NCBI RefSeq assembly: GCF_003259525.1
Contig: NZ_QLLO01000007.1
Coordinates: 83,916-147,915 of the forward strand
Length of the DNA: 64,000 bases
Source of the DNA: Olleya aquimaris
Lineage (GTDB): Bacteria; Bacteroidota; Bacteroidia; Flavobacteriales; Flavobacteriaceae
Direction of reading: 5' to 3'
Positions 17,843-26,787 of the stretch are shown one piece after another; positions within the stretch are counted from its first letter, which is position 1; every line of letters starts with the position of its first letter. The translations under genes and the position numbers were made by a program. The notes under the pieces are model-generated. The model did no database searches, was not told the DNA's origin, and saw only the letters and a list, made by a program, of their open reading frames with translations.

Positions 17843-18658
17843 TTACATGTTTAAGATTTCTTCCATTTGTTGCTGCAATGCTTTAGCGTTATTAGCAGCA
17901 GCTTGAGCAAAATCTTCTTTGTTTGAAGCATAAATAATCCCTCTAGATGAGTTGATTAGCAATCCAACGTTGTCACTCATACCATATTTACAAACGTCTT
18001 GTAGGTTTCCGCCTTGAGCGCCAACTCCTGGCACTAGTAAAAAGCTATTTGGGATTATTTTTCTAATGTCAGAAAAATATTCTGCTTTAGTCGCACCAAC
18101 AACATACATCAGGTTTTCTGAATTCTGGTAAGTTTTTGACGTTTCTAGTACTTGTTTGTATAACTCTTTTCCATCAATAGATTTTGTCTGAAAATCAAAT
18201 GCTCCAGTATTTGATGTTAAAGCCAACAATATAGTATGCTTGTTTTTAAACGCTAAAAAAGGCTCGACAGAATCTTTACCCATATATGGCGCAATGGTGA
18301 CGCTGTCAAACGCTAAATCCTCAAAAAACGCTTTGGCATACATGGTACTGGTGTTACCAATATCTCCACGTTTAGCATCTGCAATGGTAAAAATGTCTGG
18401 ATGGTTTTGGTTTAAATATTGAATTGTTTTTTCTAACGCTTTCCAACCTTTGATTCCATAAGCTTCATAAAACGCAGTATTAGGTTTATAAGCCACACAC
18501 AAATGATGTGTCGCATCGATGATGGCTTTATTAAATTCAAAAATAGGATCCTCGGTATCTAAAAGATGTTTGGGTATTTTGTTTAAATCGACATCTAATC
18601 CTATACAAAGGAAAGATTTCTTTTTTTTGATTTGGTCTGTTAGTTGTTGTGTAGTCAT
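17843..18658 (-). CDS. pyrF: Orotidine 5'-phosphate decarboxylase
   Basis: 271 aa, type 2 (actinobacterial/Bacteroidota) OMP decarboxylase. The catalytic loop [10 protein letters not shown] is at residues 94-103, with [10 protein letters not shown] at the start and GVGAQGG in the phosphate-binding part. It converts OMP to UMP, the last step of UMP synthesis. It lies downstream of prfA on the same strand with a terminator between, so it is probably read separately. Length typical. Confidence 0.93.
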   Translation of the reverse strand: MTTQQLTDQIKKKKSFLCIGLDVDLNKIPKHLLDTEDPIFEFNKAIIDATHHLCVAYKPNTAFYEAYGIKGWKALEKTIQYLNQNHPDIFTIADAKRGDIGNTSTMYAKAFFEDLAFDSVTIAPYMGKDSVEPFLAFKNKHTILLALTSNTGAFDFQTKSIDGKELYKQVLETSKTYQNSENLMYVVGATKAEYFSDIRKIIPNSFLLVPGVGAQGGNLQDVCKYGMSDNVGLLINSSRGIIYASNKEDFAQAAANNAKALQQQMEEILNM

Positions 18659-18663
18659 GATAT

Positions 18664-18690
18664 AAAAAAAGCCTCAAAAAATGAGGCTTA
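18664..18690 (-). terminator. Intrinsic terminator of prfA
   Basis: AAGCCTC / GAGGCTT stem with A7 on the plus strand giving the T-tract for minus transcripts. Confidence 0.8.
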
Positions 18691-18693
18691 GAA

Positions 18694-19770
18694 TTAAATA
18701 TGTTCGTCGCTAGCTTTTAGTTTTTCAGTATTTTCAGCTAGTTGTAACTCGTCTATAATTTTTTGAATATCTCCATTAACAATATTAGATAAATCGTATA
18801 ATGTTAATCCAATTCTATGGTCCGTCACACGTCCTTGTGGATAGTTATAGGTTCTAATTTTAGCACTTCTATCACCAGAGGTTACCATAGTACCACGTAA
18901 CGCTGCATCTTCTTCCATTTTTTTAGCCAACTCCATATCATATAATCTAGAGCGTAATACTTTAAAGGCTTTTTCTTTGTTTTTATGCTGCGACTTTTGA
19001 TCCTGACACTGTGCCACTAATCCTGTTGGAATGTGCGTTAAACGCACTGCAGAATAGGTTGTATTAACCGATTGTCCTCCAGGTCCAGATGAACAGAAAA
19101 AGTCAATACGTACGTCTTTAGGGTTGATTTCTACATCAAACTCTTCTGCTTCTGGAAACACCATAACGGTAGCTGCACTGGTGTGCACACGACCTTGTGT
19201 TTCGGTTTGAGGGACACGTTGTACACGATGTACACCTGCTTCAAATTTTAATGTTCCGTAAACATCTTCACCAGAAACTTCAAATTGAATTTCTTTAAAT
19301 CCTCCATTAGTACCTTCACTATAATCTACAGTATCTACTTTCCATCCTCTACCTTCGCAATACTTGGTGTACATTCTAAATAAATCTCCTGCAAAAATAC
19401 TAGCTTCATCTCCTCCTGTTCCTGCACGTAACTCGACAACAGCATTTTTAGAATCTTGAGGATCTTTTGGGATTAATAGTAATCTTATTTCTTCTTCAAG
19501 TTTAGGAATACCTTCTTTAGCTTCGTCATATTGCATTTTAGCCATTTCTACCATTTCTGGGTCGCTACCATCTGCAATAATCTCTTCAGCTTCCTTTAAA
19601 TTTTCTGTAAACTCTATATATTGTTCACGCTTGTCCATTAACAAACGTAAGTCTTTATACTCTTTATTTAGCTCCACATAACGTTTCTGATCAGTAATAA
19701 TATCAGGTTGAATTATTAAATCACTAACCTCATCAAAACGTTGTTTTACTATTTGTAATTTTTCTAACAT
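18694..19770 (-). CDS. prfA: Peptide chain release factor 1
   Basis: 358 aa. GGQ at residues 231-233 ([15 protein letters not shown]) catalyses peptidyl-tRNA hydrolysis, and PQT at 187-189 is the PxT-type tripeptide that reads UAA/UAG, which marks it as RF1 rather than RF2. Length and the C-terminal [14 protein letters not shown] are typical. Acts on the ribosome. Confidence 0.96.
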   Translation of the reverse strand: MLEKLQIVKQRFDEVSDLIIQPDIITDQKRYVELNKEYKDLRLLMDKREQYIEFTENLKEAEEIIADGSDPEMVEMAKMQYDEAKEGIPKLEEEIRLLLIPKDPQDSKNAVVELRAGTGGDEASIFAGDLFRMYTKYCEGRGWKVDTVDYSEGTNGGFKEIQFEVSGEDVYGTLKFEAGVHRVQRVPQTETQGRVHTSAATVMVFPEAEEFDVEINPKDVRIDFFCSSGPGGQSVNTTYSAVRLTHIPTGLVAQCQDQKSQHKNKEKAFKVLRSRLYDMELAKKMEEDAALRGTMVTSGDRSAKIRTYNYPQGRVTDHRIGLTLYDLSNIVNGDIQKIIDELQLAENTEKLKASDEHI

Positions 19771-19880
19771 TTAATTTTTCAAAATTGTGAAACAAAAATA
19801 CGATAATTTATGGATTTGCAATACTTAAACCTTGTTTGCTTAAAATTAAAATAATAGCGTGATTTTGGCGTTAAAATATC

Positions 19881-20174
19881 ATGCTAAGTCAGTTATTCGC
19901 TATACTATTTTACTACCGCACTTTTGCATTATGGTCTTTAGGAATTAATATTTTGTTATTAATTACCGGAAGTTCAACCCTGATTTTGGCATTGATTACC
20001 AAACTGTTTTTGGTAGCTTTATTGTTTTATTTGGTTAGCGAAGCTGAAGCAAAACAAAAACTAAGTTTTTATAAAAAATTAGGAATCTCTGATTTAAAAT
20101 TATTTAGTGTTTTATACCTAATTGATGCTATTATAACTATTGGATTTTTAAGTGTAATAAACGAATTTATATAG
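19881..20174 (+). CDS. Small membrane protein, unknown
   Basis: 97 aa, very hydrophobic, with about three membrane segments (residues 8-28, 30-53, 77-95) and a short polar stretch SEAEAKQKLSFYKKLGISDL between. Starts at ATG 19881. No family recognised. It converges on purM with a 44-bp gap. The open frame and its composition support a real gene. Confidence 0.6.
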   Translation: MLSQLFAILFYYRTFALWSLGINILLLITGSSTLILALITKLFLVALLFYLVSEAEAKQKLSFYKKLGISDLKLFSVLYLIDAIITIGFLSVINEFI

Positions 20175-20218
20175 CTTCAAATTGATGTTTTTAAATTCAA
20201 TTCTATGCGACACTCAGC

Positions 20219-21397
20219 CTAATATTCAAACGTTCCAAACTCACTTTTAATAGTCAGTTTTTTTTCTTCTGAAGCTTCAACACGACCAATAATTTGAGCA
20301 TTGACATTAAAAGATTTTGATATTGAAATAATATCTTCTGCAATTTCTGGAGACACATATAATTCCATTCTGTGTCCACAATTAAAAACTTGATACATTT
20401 CTTTCCAATCTGTTTTAGATTGTTCTTGTATTAATTTAAACAGAGGTGGAATTGAAAACATATTGTCTTTAACAATATGTAAATTATCTATAAAATGAAG
20501 AATTTTTGTTTGTGCACCTCCACTACAATGCACCATTCCATGGATGTCCTGTTTATTATATTTAGCTAATATAGCTTTTATAATAGGTGCATAGGTACGT
20601 GTTGGTGACAACACTAGTTTACCAGCATCTATAGGCGAATCTGTAACAGCATCTGTTAGTTTAACTTGACCAGAATACACTAAATCCTCAGGGACAGACG
20701 CATCAAAACTTTCTGGATATTTTTTAGCTAAATACTTGCTAAATACATCATGTCGTGCAGAGGTTAATCCGTTACTTCCCATTCCGCCATTATATTCTTT
20801 CTCATAAGTAGCTTGACCAAAGCTTTCTAATCCTACTATGACATCTCCTGCTTTAATATTTGCGTTGTCTATAACTTCACTTCTTTTTATCCTTGCAGTT
20901 ACTGTAGAATCAACAATGATAGTTCTAACTAAATCTCCAACATCTGCAGTCTCGCCACCAGTTGAATGTATGGTAACACCAAAAGATTTTAAATCTTCAA
21001 TCAGCTCTTCTGTACCATTAATGATTGCAGAAATGACTTCGCCAGGAATTAAGTTTTTATTTCTTCCAATTGTAGAAGATAACATGATGTTATCTGTTGC
21101 ACCAACACATAACAAATCATCAATATTCATGATTAGGGCGTCTTGAGCAATTCCTTTCCAAACGGAAATATCACCAGTTTCTTTCCAATACATATACGCT
21201 AAAGACGATTTTGTTCCTGCACCATCTGCGTGCATAATCAAACAATAATCTTCATGGTTAGTAAGGTAGTCTGGTACTATTTTACAAAACGCTTTAGGAA
21301 ACAGACCTTTGTCTATATTTTTAATAGCGTTGTGTACGTCTTCTTTAGAGGCAGAAACACCTCTTTGGCTATAGCGTTTTGAAATTTCGGAACTCAT
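20219..21397 (-). CDS. purM: Phosphoribosylformylglycinamidine cyclo-ligase (AIR synthase)
   Basis: 392 aa. It closes FGAM to AIR with ATP in purine synthesis. The family's N-terminal GVSASKEDV is present, with HADGAGTKSSLAYMY (about 55-69) and GGETADVGDLV as the ATP/Mg-binding parts of the PurM fold. Somewhat longer than the E. coli enzyme (345 aa), as usual in Bacteroidota. Lies just downstream of the csg operon on the same strand but is separated by a terminator. Confidence 0.93.
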   Translation of the reverse strand: MSSEISKRYSQRGVSASKEDVHNAIKNIDKGLFPKAFCKIVPDYLTNHEDYCLIMHADGAGTKSSLAYMYWKETGDISVWKGIAQDALIMNIDDLLCVGATDNIMLSSTIGRNKNLIPGEVISAIINGTEELIEDLKSFGVTIHSTGGETADVGDLVRTIIVDSTVTARIKRSEVIDNANIKAGDVIVGLESFGQATYEKEYNGGMGSNGLTSARHDVFSKYLAKKYPESFDASVPEDLVYSGQVKLTDAVTDSPIDAGKLVLSPTRTYAPIIKAILAKYNKQDIHGMVHCSGGAQTKILHFIDNLHIVKDNMFSIPPLFKLIQEQSKTDWKEMYQVFNCGHRMELYVSPEIAEDIISISKSFNVNAQIIGRVEASEEKKLTIKSEFGTFEY

Positions 21398-21431
21398 TGT
21401 GTGTTGTTAAGCTACAAAGATATTTATAAAT

Positions 21432-21461
21432 AAAAAGCACACAAATAATATGTGTGCTTTT
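21432..21461 (-). terminator. Terminator of the csg operon
   Basis: AAAAGCACACA / TGTGTGCTTTT stem, 28 bp downstream of the last operon gene and 35 bp upstream of purM. Confidence 0.85.
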
Positions 21462-21488
21462 ATAATTAAATTGATATGAATGTGTGAA

Positions 21489-22985
21489 TTACTTCCAATC
21501 TGGCATTTTTCCGTTTTCTAAAAATAATGTTCTATTACTTACAGAAGCAATTTCTACTTTAACCAAATTTTGCTGCGAGACACCATCATTAGAGGTGTTT
21601 ACAAAAATAATTTCTGCTTCATTAGGAGAAAATTTTGGATCTAAATCGTTAGTACCTGCTGGCTTAGATGTAGATATATCTGTTACTACCATTGTATTTA
21701 TATCATAAATAAACATATGCGAATCTAGTTGTCTGTATTCTGCATTTTGATTACCAGACACATCATACGTGTATAATAATTTAGAGCCATCAAAAGTATA
21801 ATCTAAACCACCTGCTGCACCAGGAACACCTTGAAGTATATAATCTACAATGCCACCAGAATTAGTCATGGTATAGATTTCTACATTATACCCAACAGAA
21901 TTATTAGTTTTAACTGCTAAACGTTGTGTTAATTGACACCAATCAACCTCTGTAATAAAATTACCATTTAAGGTTTGATGCACTAAATTTAAACCAGAAC
22001 CATTACTATTGATTTCGTATAATTTATCAAAGTTTGGATACACTAGCTTAGTATTATTACTTTTCCATTCAAAATCTAACTCTTCTAAATTAAATCCATT
22101 AACAGATACTGTATTAGTAATTTGCATAATGTTAGATCCATTTAAATCCATAGTATAAATATGAACTTGTCCACCATTAGATCTTAAAAAAGCTAATTTA
22201 TTAATATTACTGGCTTTTCTAGGTCTCCAGCTATTATTGCTTGCAGACGTTAACTGATACTCGATACCAGCATCATCTACAGAAAAAATAACATTATTTC
22301 CATTTATTTTCCTGGTGAAAAAATGCCTGTTATCTGGAAATTCTAAGGTTTTAAAATTAAATGTTTCGCTTAAAATAGGATCGTTTATATTATCTGAAGC
22401 AGAAACTTGCCAGAAATATTTAGTATTATAATCTAACCCTGAAACCGTTAAGGTGGTATCTGTTACATCTGTATACGTTAATACATCTGTATTTTGATCG
22501 TTAAAAATTTGGATTTCGTAAATCAAATCATCGTCTTCTGGATCGGAACCTGTCCAAACTAAATCTACAGTTATAGGCTGATTTACAGCATTGTTTTCAG
22601 GACTAACTAAGATTGGTGCATCTGGTGCATTATTATTTGCAGTTTCTATATCTAATTCAAAAATTACATTTACGGTATTATCGTCTGTAACTGTTGCAGG
22701 TTCAAATTCTGTTAAAAACCCTTCCTTTTGTGCTTGTACAGAATAGCTTCTAACAGGTACATCATTAATTACAAAATTTCCTGAAGCATCAGTAAAAACG
22801 ATACTAGAACTTGGGTTAGTTGAAACTCTTGTATTTTCTAGAGGTATATTATCTCCTTTAGATACTACTTTTCCTGTAATTGTTCCTGTTCCGCTTAGTG
22901 TTATCTTGTCTTCACTACAACTAATTAGCAAAGTAATAATAACAATTAGGCTTATATATTTTGATAGTATTTTCATCTGTTTCAA
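21489..22985 (-). CDS. Lipoprotein with CarboxypepD-reg, FnIII and beta-propeller domains, end of csg operon
   Basis: 498 aa. Lipobox LLISCSED (Cys about residue 23). Then a carboxypeptidase-regulatory-like beta-sandwich (about 33-110, GKVVSKGDNIPLENTRVST), a fibronectin III-type domain (about 118-215, with YFWQVSASDNINDP), and PD40/TolB-like propeller blades (about 220-498, e.g. VHIYTMDLNGSNIMQIT, KLLYTYDVSG, DPKFSPNEAEIIFV). It follows csgG by 31 bp and precedes the operon terminator. It is not one of the classical Csg proteins. A surface or periplasmic fibre-anchoring or assembly role is inferred only from the context. Confidence 0.8.
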   Translation of the reverse strand: MKQMKILSKYISLIVIITLLISCSEDKITLSGTGTITGKVVSKGDNIPLENTRVSTNPSSSIVFTDASGNFVINDVPVRSYSVQAQKEGFLTEFEPATVTDDNTVNVIFELDIETANNNAPDAPILVSPENNAVNQPITVDLVWTGSDPEDDDLIYEIQIFNDQNTDVLTYTDVTDTTLTVSGLDYNTKYFWQVSASDNINDPILSETFNFKTLEFPDNRHFFTRKINGNNVIFSVDDAGIEYQLTSASNNSWRPRKASNINKLAFLRSNGGQVHIYTMDLNGSNIMQITNTVSVNGFNLEELDFEWKSNNTKLVYPNFDKLYEINSNGSGLNLVHQTLNGNFITEVDWCQLTQRLAVKTNNSVGYNVEIYTMTNSGGIVDYILQGVPGAAGGLDYTFDGSKLLYTYDVSGNQNAEYRQLDSHMFIYDINTMVVTDISTSKPAGTNDLDPKFSPNEAEIIFVNTSNDGVSQQNLVKVEIASVSNRTLFLENGKMPDWK

Positions 22986-23016
22986 TTATTTAAATGTTAA
23001 ATTAAAATTTAACAGA

Positions 23017-24504
23017 TTAATTATTTTTTTTGTTTTGACGTTCTGCTCTTTTTTTCTCCTGCATTAACCTTCTATTTTCAAGTTTTTGAGCTTTTAACTC
23101 GGCTTTTTTAAGTTTTTCAAGTTCTTTTCTTTGGTTAAATTTGGTTGGAGGTTTGGACAGGTAATAATTAACTCCTAAACCAAATCTATAAAACATATCG
23201 TCTACACTACCAGCAACCACACCATCTAATTCATCTGTAAAGGCTAGGTTATGCTCTCCGTAAAGATATACGCCTAAGTTGTCATGTATTAAATATTCTA
23301 AACCAAATCCTGCTTGTATTTTAGGGTCTACAGCTTTAAAATAGTTAGATGCATTAGTCCCAACACCTGCAAATAGATAGGGTGTAAAATTATCGTAAGG
23401 CAATACTTTGTATTCTATATTTAAATCAAAAGACATAAAGCCTTCATTTAAAATTTCTTTATTTTCTAGATTATATTTGTTGTAAGTAAAATCTAAACTC
23501 AAATAGGGGTTTAGAGAGCGTTTAAGTCCTATTTTAGTGTTGAGTTCTGGTTGAGGGTCTGGTAAATCTCCGTTAATTAATGTACCTCCTAATGCACCAG
23601 TGATTGCATAATCACCACGACGTTCTGTTAAAAAACGCTCGTATAACTCCGTTGATATTGCTTCATCTTTTTCTGCATCAAAATCTTCAATAAGCTGTGC
23701 AGTAGACTCTTCACTTAGTCTTGGCAACCACAATTTGTCTTTTATACCTTCTATAATTAAAGCTTCCACAGCTTTTTCTATAGCTTCTTTCATGGCTAAC
23801 TGTACTGGTTCGTTTTTTGTAAAACCTATTTCAGTTTCAAGTAAGCGTTGGTATTTTACATATTTAAATAAGTTAGCGGATACTGCTTGAGATAAAATTG
23901 TTTTTGAGATGTAAACGGTTTTTAAAATTTTTCCGCTTGACGTAGATACTGCTCTAAGATATACTGTAATTCTGTCTTGTCTGTATTGTGTAGAACTACC
24001 AATACCTAAATATCTTGCACCTGCTCCGCCTGTTATAATGTTTGTATCATAAGATATTATTCCACCTTCTAGTAAAACTCCCGCGTATAATAGTGGTGGT
24101 AAATTAGGCTCGTTTGGATTTTGGTTTTTTCTGTATTCGTCTCTTGTAGAACGAATGATATTTCTTTCGTTTAAAAGGTTACCAAGGTTTTCTCTCTCTA
24201 TTACAGTAAACCATTTAGAATCTTCTAATGCTTTAATTAGCATGGTTGTTCCACCTTGTGATACTGCTGTACTAAAGGTGCTACCGTTTTCTACAGCTTT
24301 GTATTGCCCAGTTTGATCCTTAAAATTGTATACACCAGCTACAACTGGTTCTTGAGGTAACGGGAATTCTGTTAGTTTACTAGTAACAGGAGTAGTTTCT
24401 CCAATCCTTGCCCTTTCTTGTTTGTAAGGTTGATTAAAAAATGCACCACAACCGGTTAAAATTAAAAATAATATGACTGCAATAGCAGGTCTAAAATTTA
24501 GCAT
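23017..24504 (-). CDS. csgG: Curli secretion channel CsgG with C-terminal beta-barrel extension
   Basis: 495 aa against 277 in E. coli. Lipobox LTGCG (Cys19). Residues about 45-270 align well with CsgG: VYNFKDQTGQYKA, STFSTAVSQGGTTMLIKAL, NLLNERNIIR, GGAGARYLGIG, SKTILSQAVSANLFKYV. The constriction Phe56 of E. coli appears kept (TFSTAV), while Asn55 is replaced by Thr and Tyr51 is not obvious. Residues about 300-450 form an OmpA/OMP_b-brl-like eight-strand domain (YLFAGVGTNAS, FYRFGLGVNYYL), and 455-495 are a Lys/Arg-rich helix. It forms the nonameric outer-membrane export channel for curlins. The barrel fusion is not part of classical CsgG. Confidence 0.93.
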   Translation of the reverse strand: MLNFRPAIAVILFLILTGCGAFFNQPYKQERARIGETTPVTSKLTEFPLPQEPVVAGVYNFKDQTGQYKAVENGSTFSTAVSQGGTTMLIKALEDSKWFTVIERENLGNLLNERNIIRSTRDEYRKNQNPNEPNLPPLLYAGVLLEGGIISYDTNIITGGAGARYLGIGSSTQYRQDRITVYLRAVSTSSGKILKTVYISKTILSQAVSANLFKYVKYQRLLETEIGFTKNEPVQLAMKEAIEKAVEALIIEGIKDKLWLPRLSEESTAQLIEDFDAEKDEAISTELYERFLTERRGDYAITGALGGTLINGDLPDPQPELNTKIGLKRSLNPYLSLDFTYNKYNLENKEILNEGFMSFDLNIEYKVLPYDNFTPYLFAGVGTNASNYFKAVDPKIQAGFGLEYLIHDNLGVYLYGEHNLAFTDELDGVVAGSVDDMFYRFGLGVNYYLSKPPTKFNQRKELEKLKKAELKAQKLENRRLMQEKKRAERQNKKNN

Positions 24505-24521
24505 GATGTGAAGTTAAGTGA

Positions 24522-24920
24522 TTAGTTAGGGACTATAATTTGTGTTTGTTCTCCTGTATCTGTATCCAGAATATTAATGACTAGTCCTTCTGCAGAGTCA
24601 TAAATCTCTAAAGCTAAGCTACCAAAACTAAAGTTTCCTTCTTGTAACCCATCGCCTAATTGTGTTTGAAATAAAGATCTTGACAATTGACTTAAAATTT
24701 GTCTGTTTAAATTTTCTGCAAAAGCTTCTAAAGAGCTTTCGTCATTACCTAAATCGGCACTAGGATCTGTAAACGAGTTTTGTGCATTTGCAGAACTTAG
24801 TAACCATTGATAGTTAAAAGTATCTCCTCCAAAAGCAGGATTGATAGGCTTGTAAGTTAATTGCTGTCCAATACAAAAATATCCAGCTAAGAATATTATA
24901 AATGTTAATAGTTTTTTCAT
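24522..24920 (-). CDS. csgF: Curli assembly factor CsgF
   Basis: 132 aa with signal peptide (about 1-18, YFCIGQ). The mature start QLTYKPINPAFGG followed by SSANAQNSFTDPS matches the NPxFGG...SAxAQNS core by which E. coli CsgF plugs into the CsgG pore. The C-terminal half (LVINILDTDTGEQTQIIV) is the conserved beta part. It couples secretion with nucleation at the cell surface. Gaps are 17 bp to csgG and 10 bp to csgE. Confidence 0.93.
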   Translation of the reverse strand: MKKLLTFIIFLAGYFCIGQQLTYKPINPAFGGDTFNYQWLLSSANAQNSFTDPSADLGNDESSLEAFAENLNRQILSQLSRSLFQTQLGDGLQEGNFSFGSLALEIYDSAEGLVINILDTDTGEQTQIIVPN

Positions 24921-24930
24921 GACTAAATAA

Positions 24931-26127
24931 TTAATAGCGTTTAATTGTTTTAGATTCTTTCTCTAGTTTTTTAAAATGTTTATACACATTAATTATGGCA
25001 TAATCATTCATTTTGGTTAAATACTCTGTACTAGGTCTTACAAAAAACGAAAAAATCTTATCATCTCCAACTATAACTTCTATTTTCGTGTTTCTACCAA
25101 TTGCTAAAATTTCTTTTATGGTAACTACTTGATTACCGTTAATGTTATTTTGAGTGTATAATGAGTAAAACAATTTGTAAAAATCTCTTCCAGGTTTTGT
25201 TTTAGTGTCTTCTACAACAATTCCTTTAAGTTCTAAACCATCTCTTTTTTGAGTGTTTATGTCTTTAGAAAGTTCTTGCTCTTGCTTTAATTTTTCTAAT
25301 ATTCGTTGCTTTTTGGCTTCTTCTTCTTTTAAATCCTCATTAAAAACTACTCTATCCTGTCCAACAATATTATTATCTAAATCATAGATTAATAATACCG
25401 CTATTTTCTTTTCATTGTCATTTAACTTAAATGTTATTGAAGATAAATCCGTTTTTTGATTAGCATTTAAAATAAACCGTTCGTTTGTTAATTCTTCAAT
25501 GTTATTTAAACTTTCATCTTTATTAAACAACACTAATTTATAAATAAGGCTTTTAGTAATTTCTGTTTTGTTAAAGGCAGTTCCTTTTATGGTTGTAAAA
25601 TCGTTTTGATTGTCTGTTTGTATTTCTGCTTCAACCTCATTGTTTATTGCTTGCGCATTTATTTTTATGGAAACATCTTCAACTTTAGCAGCAATATCTT
25701 TTAGTACTTCTACTTTATTGATGTTATTCTGACCATCGTCATTAAGTACTACTCGGTCTTTTCCTATTATATTTTCATTTGCATCATAAAGTAAAAGTAG
25801 AATAATCACTTTTGTTTTCTGATCAAAATTGATTGAGGTGGTTGATAAGTCTTTTTGTTGGTTGGAATCTAAAGTAAACTGACCGCTTTGTTCGTTTTTA
25901 GATTTGTTTTTATGTTCATCTGTTTTAAAGACAGACAATTTATAACTCAAGTTTTTAGTGTTTTGAGTTTTATTAATGGCTATGCCTTTAATATTAATAT
26001 TATCGTTGTCCTGATTGATGTTAAGTTTGGCCTCAACTTCTGTATTGTATAGTTGTGCCTGAACAGTTATTGTAAAGAGAAGAATAACAACAGATATTAT
26101 TGTTTTTTGGTTTACACACAAAACCAT
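24931..26127 (-). CDS. csgE: CsgE fused to two CsgH-like domains
   Basis: 398 aa against about 129 in E. coli CsgE. A signal segment (about 1-24) is followed by two homologous beta-sandwich repeats (about 25-130 and 158-265). Each has the order IKG..NKT / YKL..FK..E / F.L..NQ..DLS / LLLYD.N.NI.G.DRVV.N, which resembles the CsgH/CsgC curlin chaperone fold. A charged coil (268-290) leads to a CsgE domain (about 293-398: LELKGIVVEDTKTKPGRDFY, FSFFVRPSTEYL, NVYKHFKKLE). CsgE is the adaptor that caps CsgG and feeds it CsgA; CsgH/CsgC-type proteins hold back premature amyloid formation. The repeat assignment to CsgH is from pattern and context only. Confidence 0.82.
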   Translation of the reverse strand: MVLCVNQKTIISVVILLFTITVQAQLYNTEVEAKLNINQDNDNINIKGIAINKTQNTKNLSYKLSVFKTDEHKNKSKNEQSGQFTLDSNQQKDLSTTSINFDQKTKVIILLLLYDANENIIGKDRVVLNDDGQNNINKVEVLKDIAAKVEDVSIKINAQAINNEVEAEIQTDNQNDFTTIKGTAFNKTEITKSLIYKLVLFNKDESLNNIEELTNERFILNANQKTDLSSITFKLNDNEKKIAVLLIYDLDNNIVGQDRVVFNEDLKEEEAKKQRILEKLKQEQELSKDINTQKRDGLELKGIVVEDTKTKPGRDFYKLFYSLYTQNNINGNQVVTIKEILAIGRNTKIEVIVGDDKIFSFFVRPSTEYLTKMNDYAIINVYKHFKKLEKESKTIKRY

Positions 26128-26137
26128 AATAGTATTG

Positions 26138-26653
26138 TTAAAAATTTCTAATAATTATAGATTGATCTTGTCCTTGCATAGAAATTTTTATTTTTTCTGA
26201 TAAAGAATTAGATCCAAACATGGTTAAATTTTGATTGTTACCTGTTTGATTAATAGTTGCATTTCTAAGATTTGATTTAAATGGGCTATAATCTAAAAAC
26301 GTATTATTATCTCCATTTTGTATAACTGTTTCTTTTAAGGTAGTACTGTTAATGTCTAATACAGTTAAATTATCATCTCCATTTTGCAGTACTGTAACAG
26401 TACTCTCTCTAGAAGTTGTTGTGCTTATTAAATTGTTATTATCACCTATTTGCGCTATATAAATAGCATTATCTGTAGTACTAACAGTGGTTGATGTTGC
26501 ACTTTGATTTAATAAGAAATTTTCTTGGGAAGACTGCGTATCAAAACCAGAAATATCTGAAGTATCATTTCCAGCTTCAAAAGTTTGAGCTGTAATTGTA
26601 CTACTTGAAACTAGTATTGAAATCACTATTAAACATTTAAATAAAGTTTTCAT
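26138..26653 (-). CDS. CsgB-like minor curlin
   Basis: 171 aa with signal peptide (about 1-22). It carries about five curlin units at irregular 22-28-residue spacing: IAQIGDNN, VLQNGDDN, VIQNGDNN, INQTGNNQN and MQGQDQS. It is short, first in the operon with csgE-csgF-csgG, and ends in a hydrophobic/basic IIIRNF rather than the QND of the four large curlins. That fits the CsgB nucleator, which stays at the surface and seeds fibres. The alternative is a regulated minor fibre subunit. Confidence 0.75.
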   Translation of the reverse strand: MKTLFKCLIVISILVSSSTITAQTFEAGNDTSDISGFDTQSSQENFLLNQSATSTTVSTTDNAIYIAQIGDNNNLISTTTSRESTVTVLQNGDDNLTVLDINSTTLKETVIQNGDNNTFLDYSPFKSNLRNATINQTGNNQNLTMFGSNSLSEKIKISMQGQDQSIIIRNF

Positions 26654-26705
26654 AGTCTTAAGTGTTATAGATATAATTATGTGTAAGTTATAAAATATAT
26701 CTGTT

Positions 26706-26743
26706 ATAAAAAGTATAAGAGCAAATTAATGCTCTTATACCTT
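26706..26743 (-). terminator. Terminator of curlin gene 26788-28731
   Basis: GTATAAGAGC / GCTCTTATAC stem with A-run giving T5 on the minus strand. Confidence 0.8.
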
Positions 26744-26787
26744 ATAATTATTTTAATAAAATAATTCTATTTTATAAAAGCTTCTGC

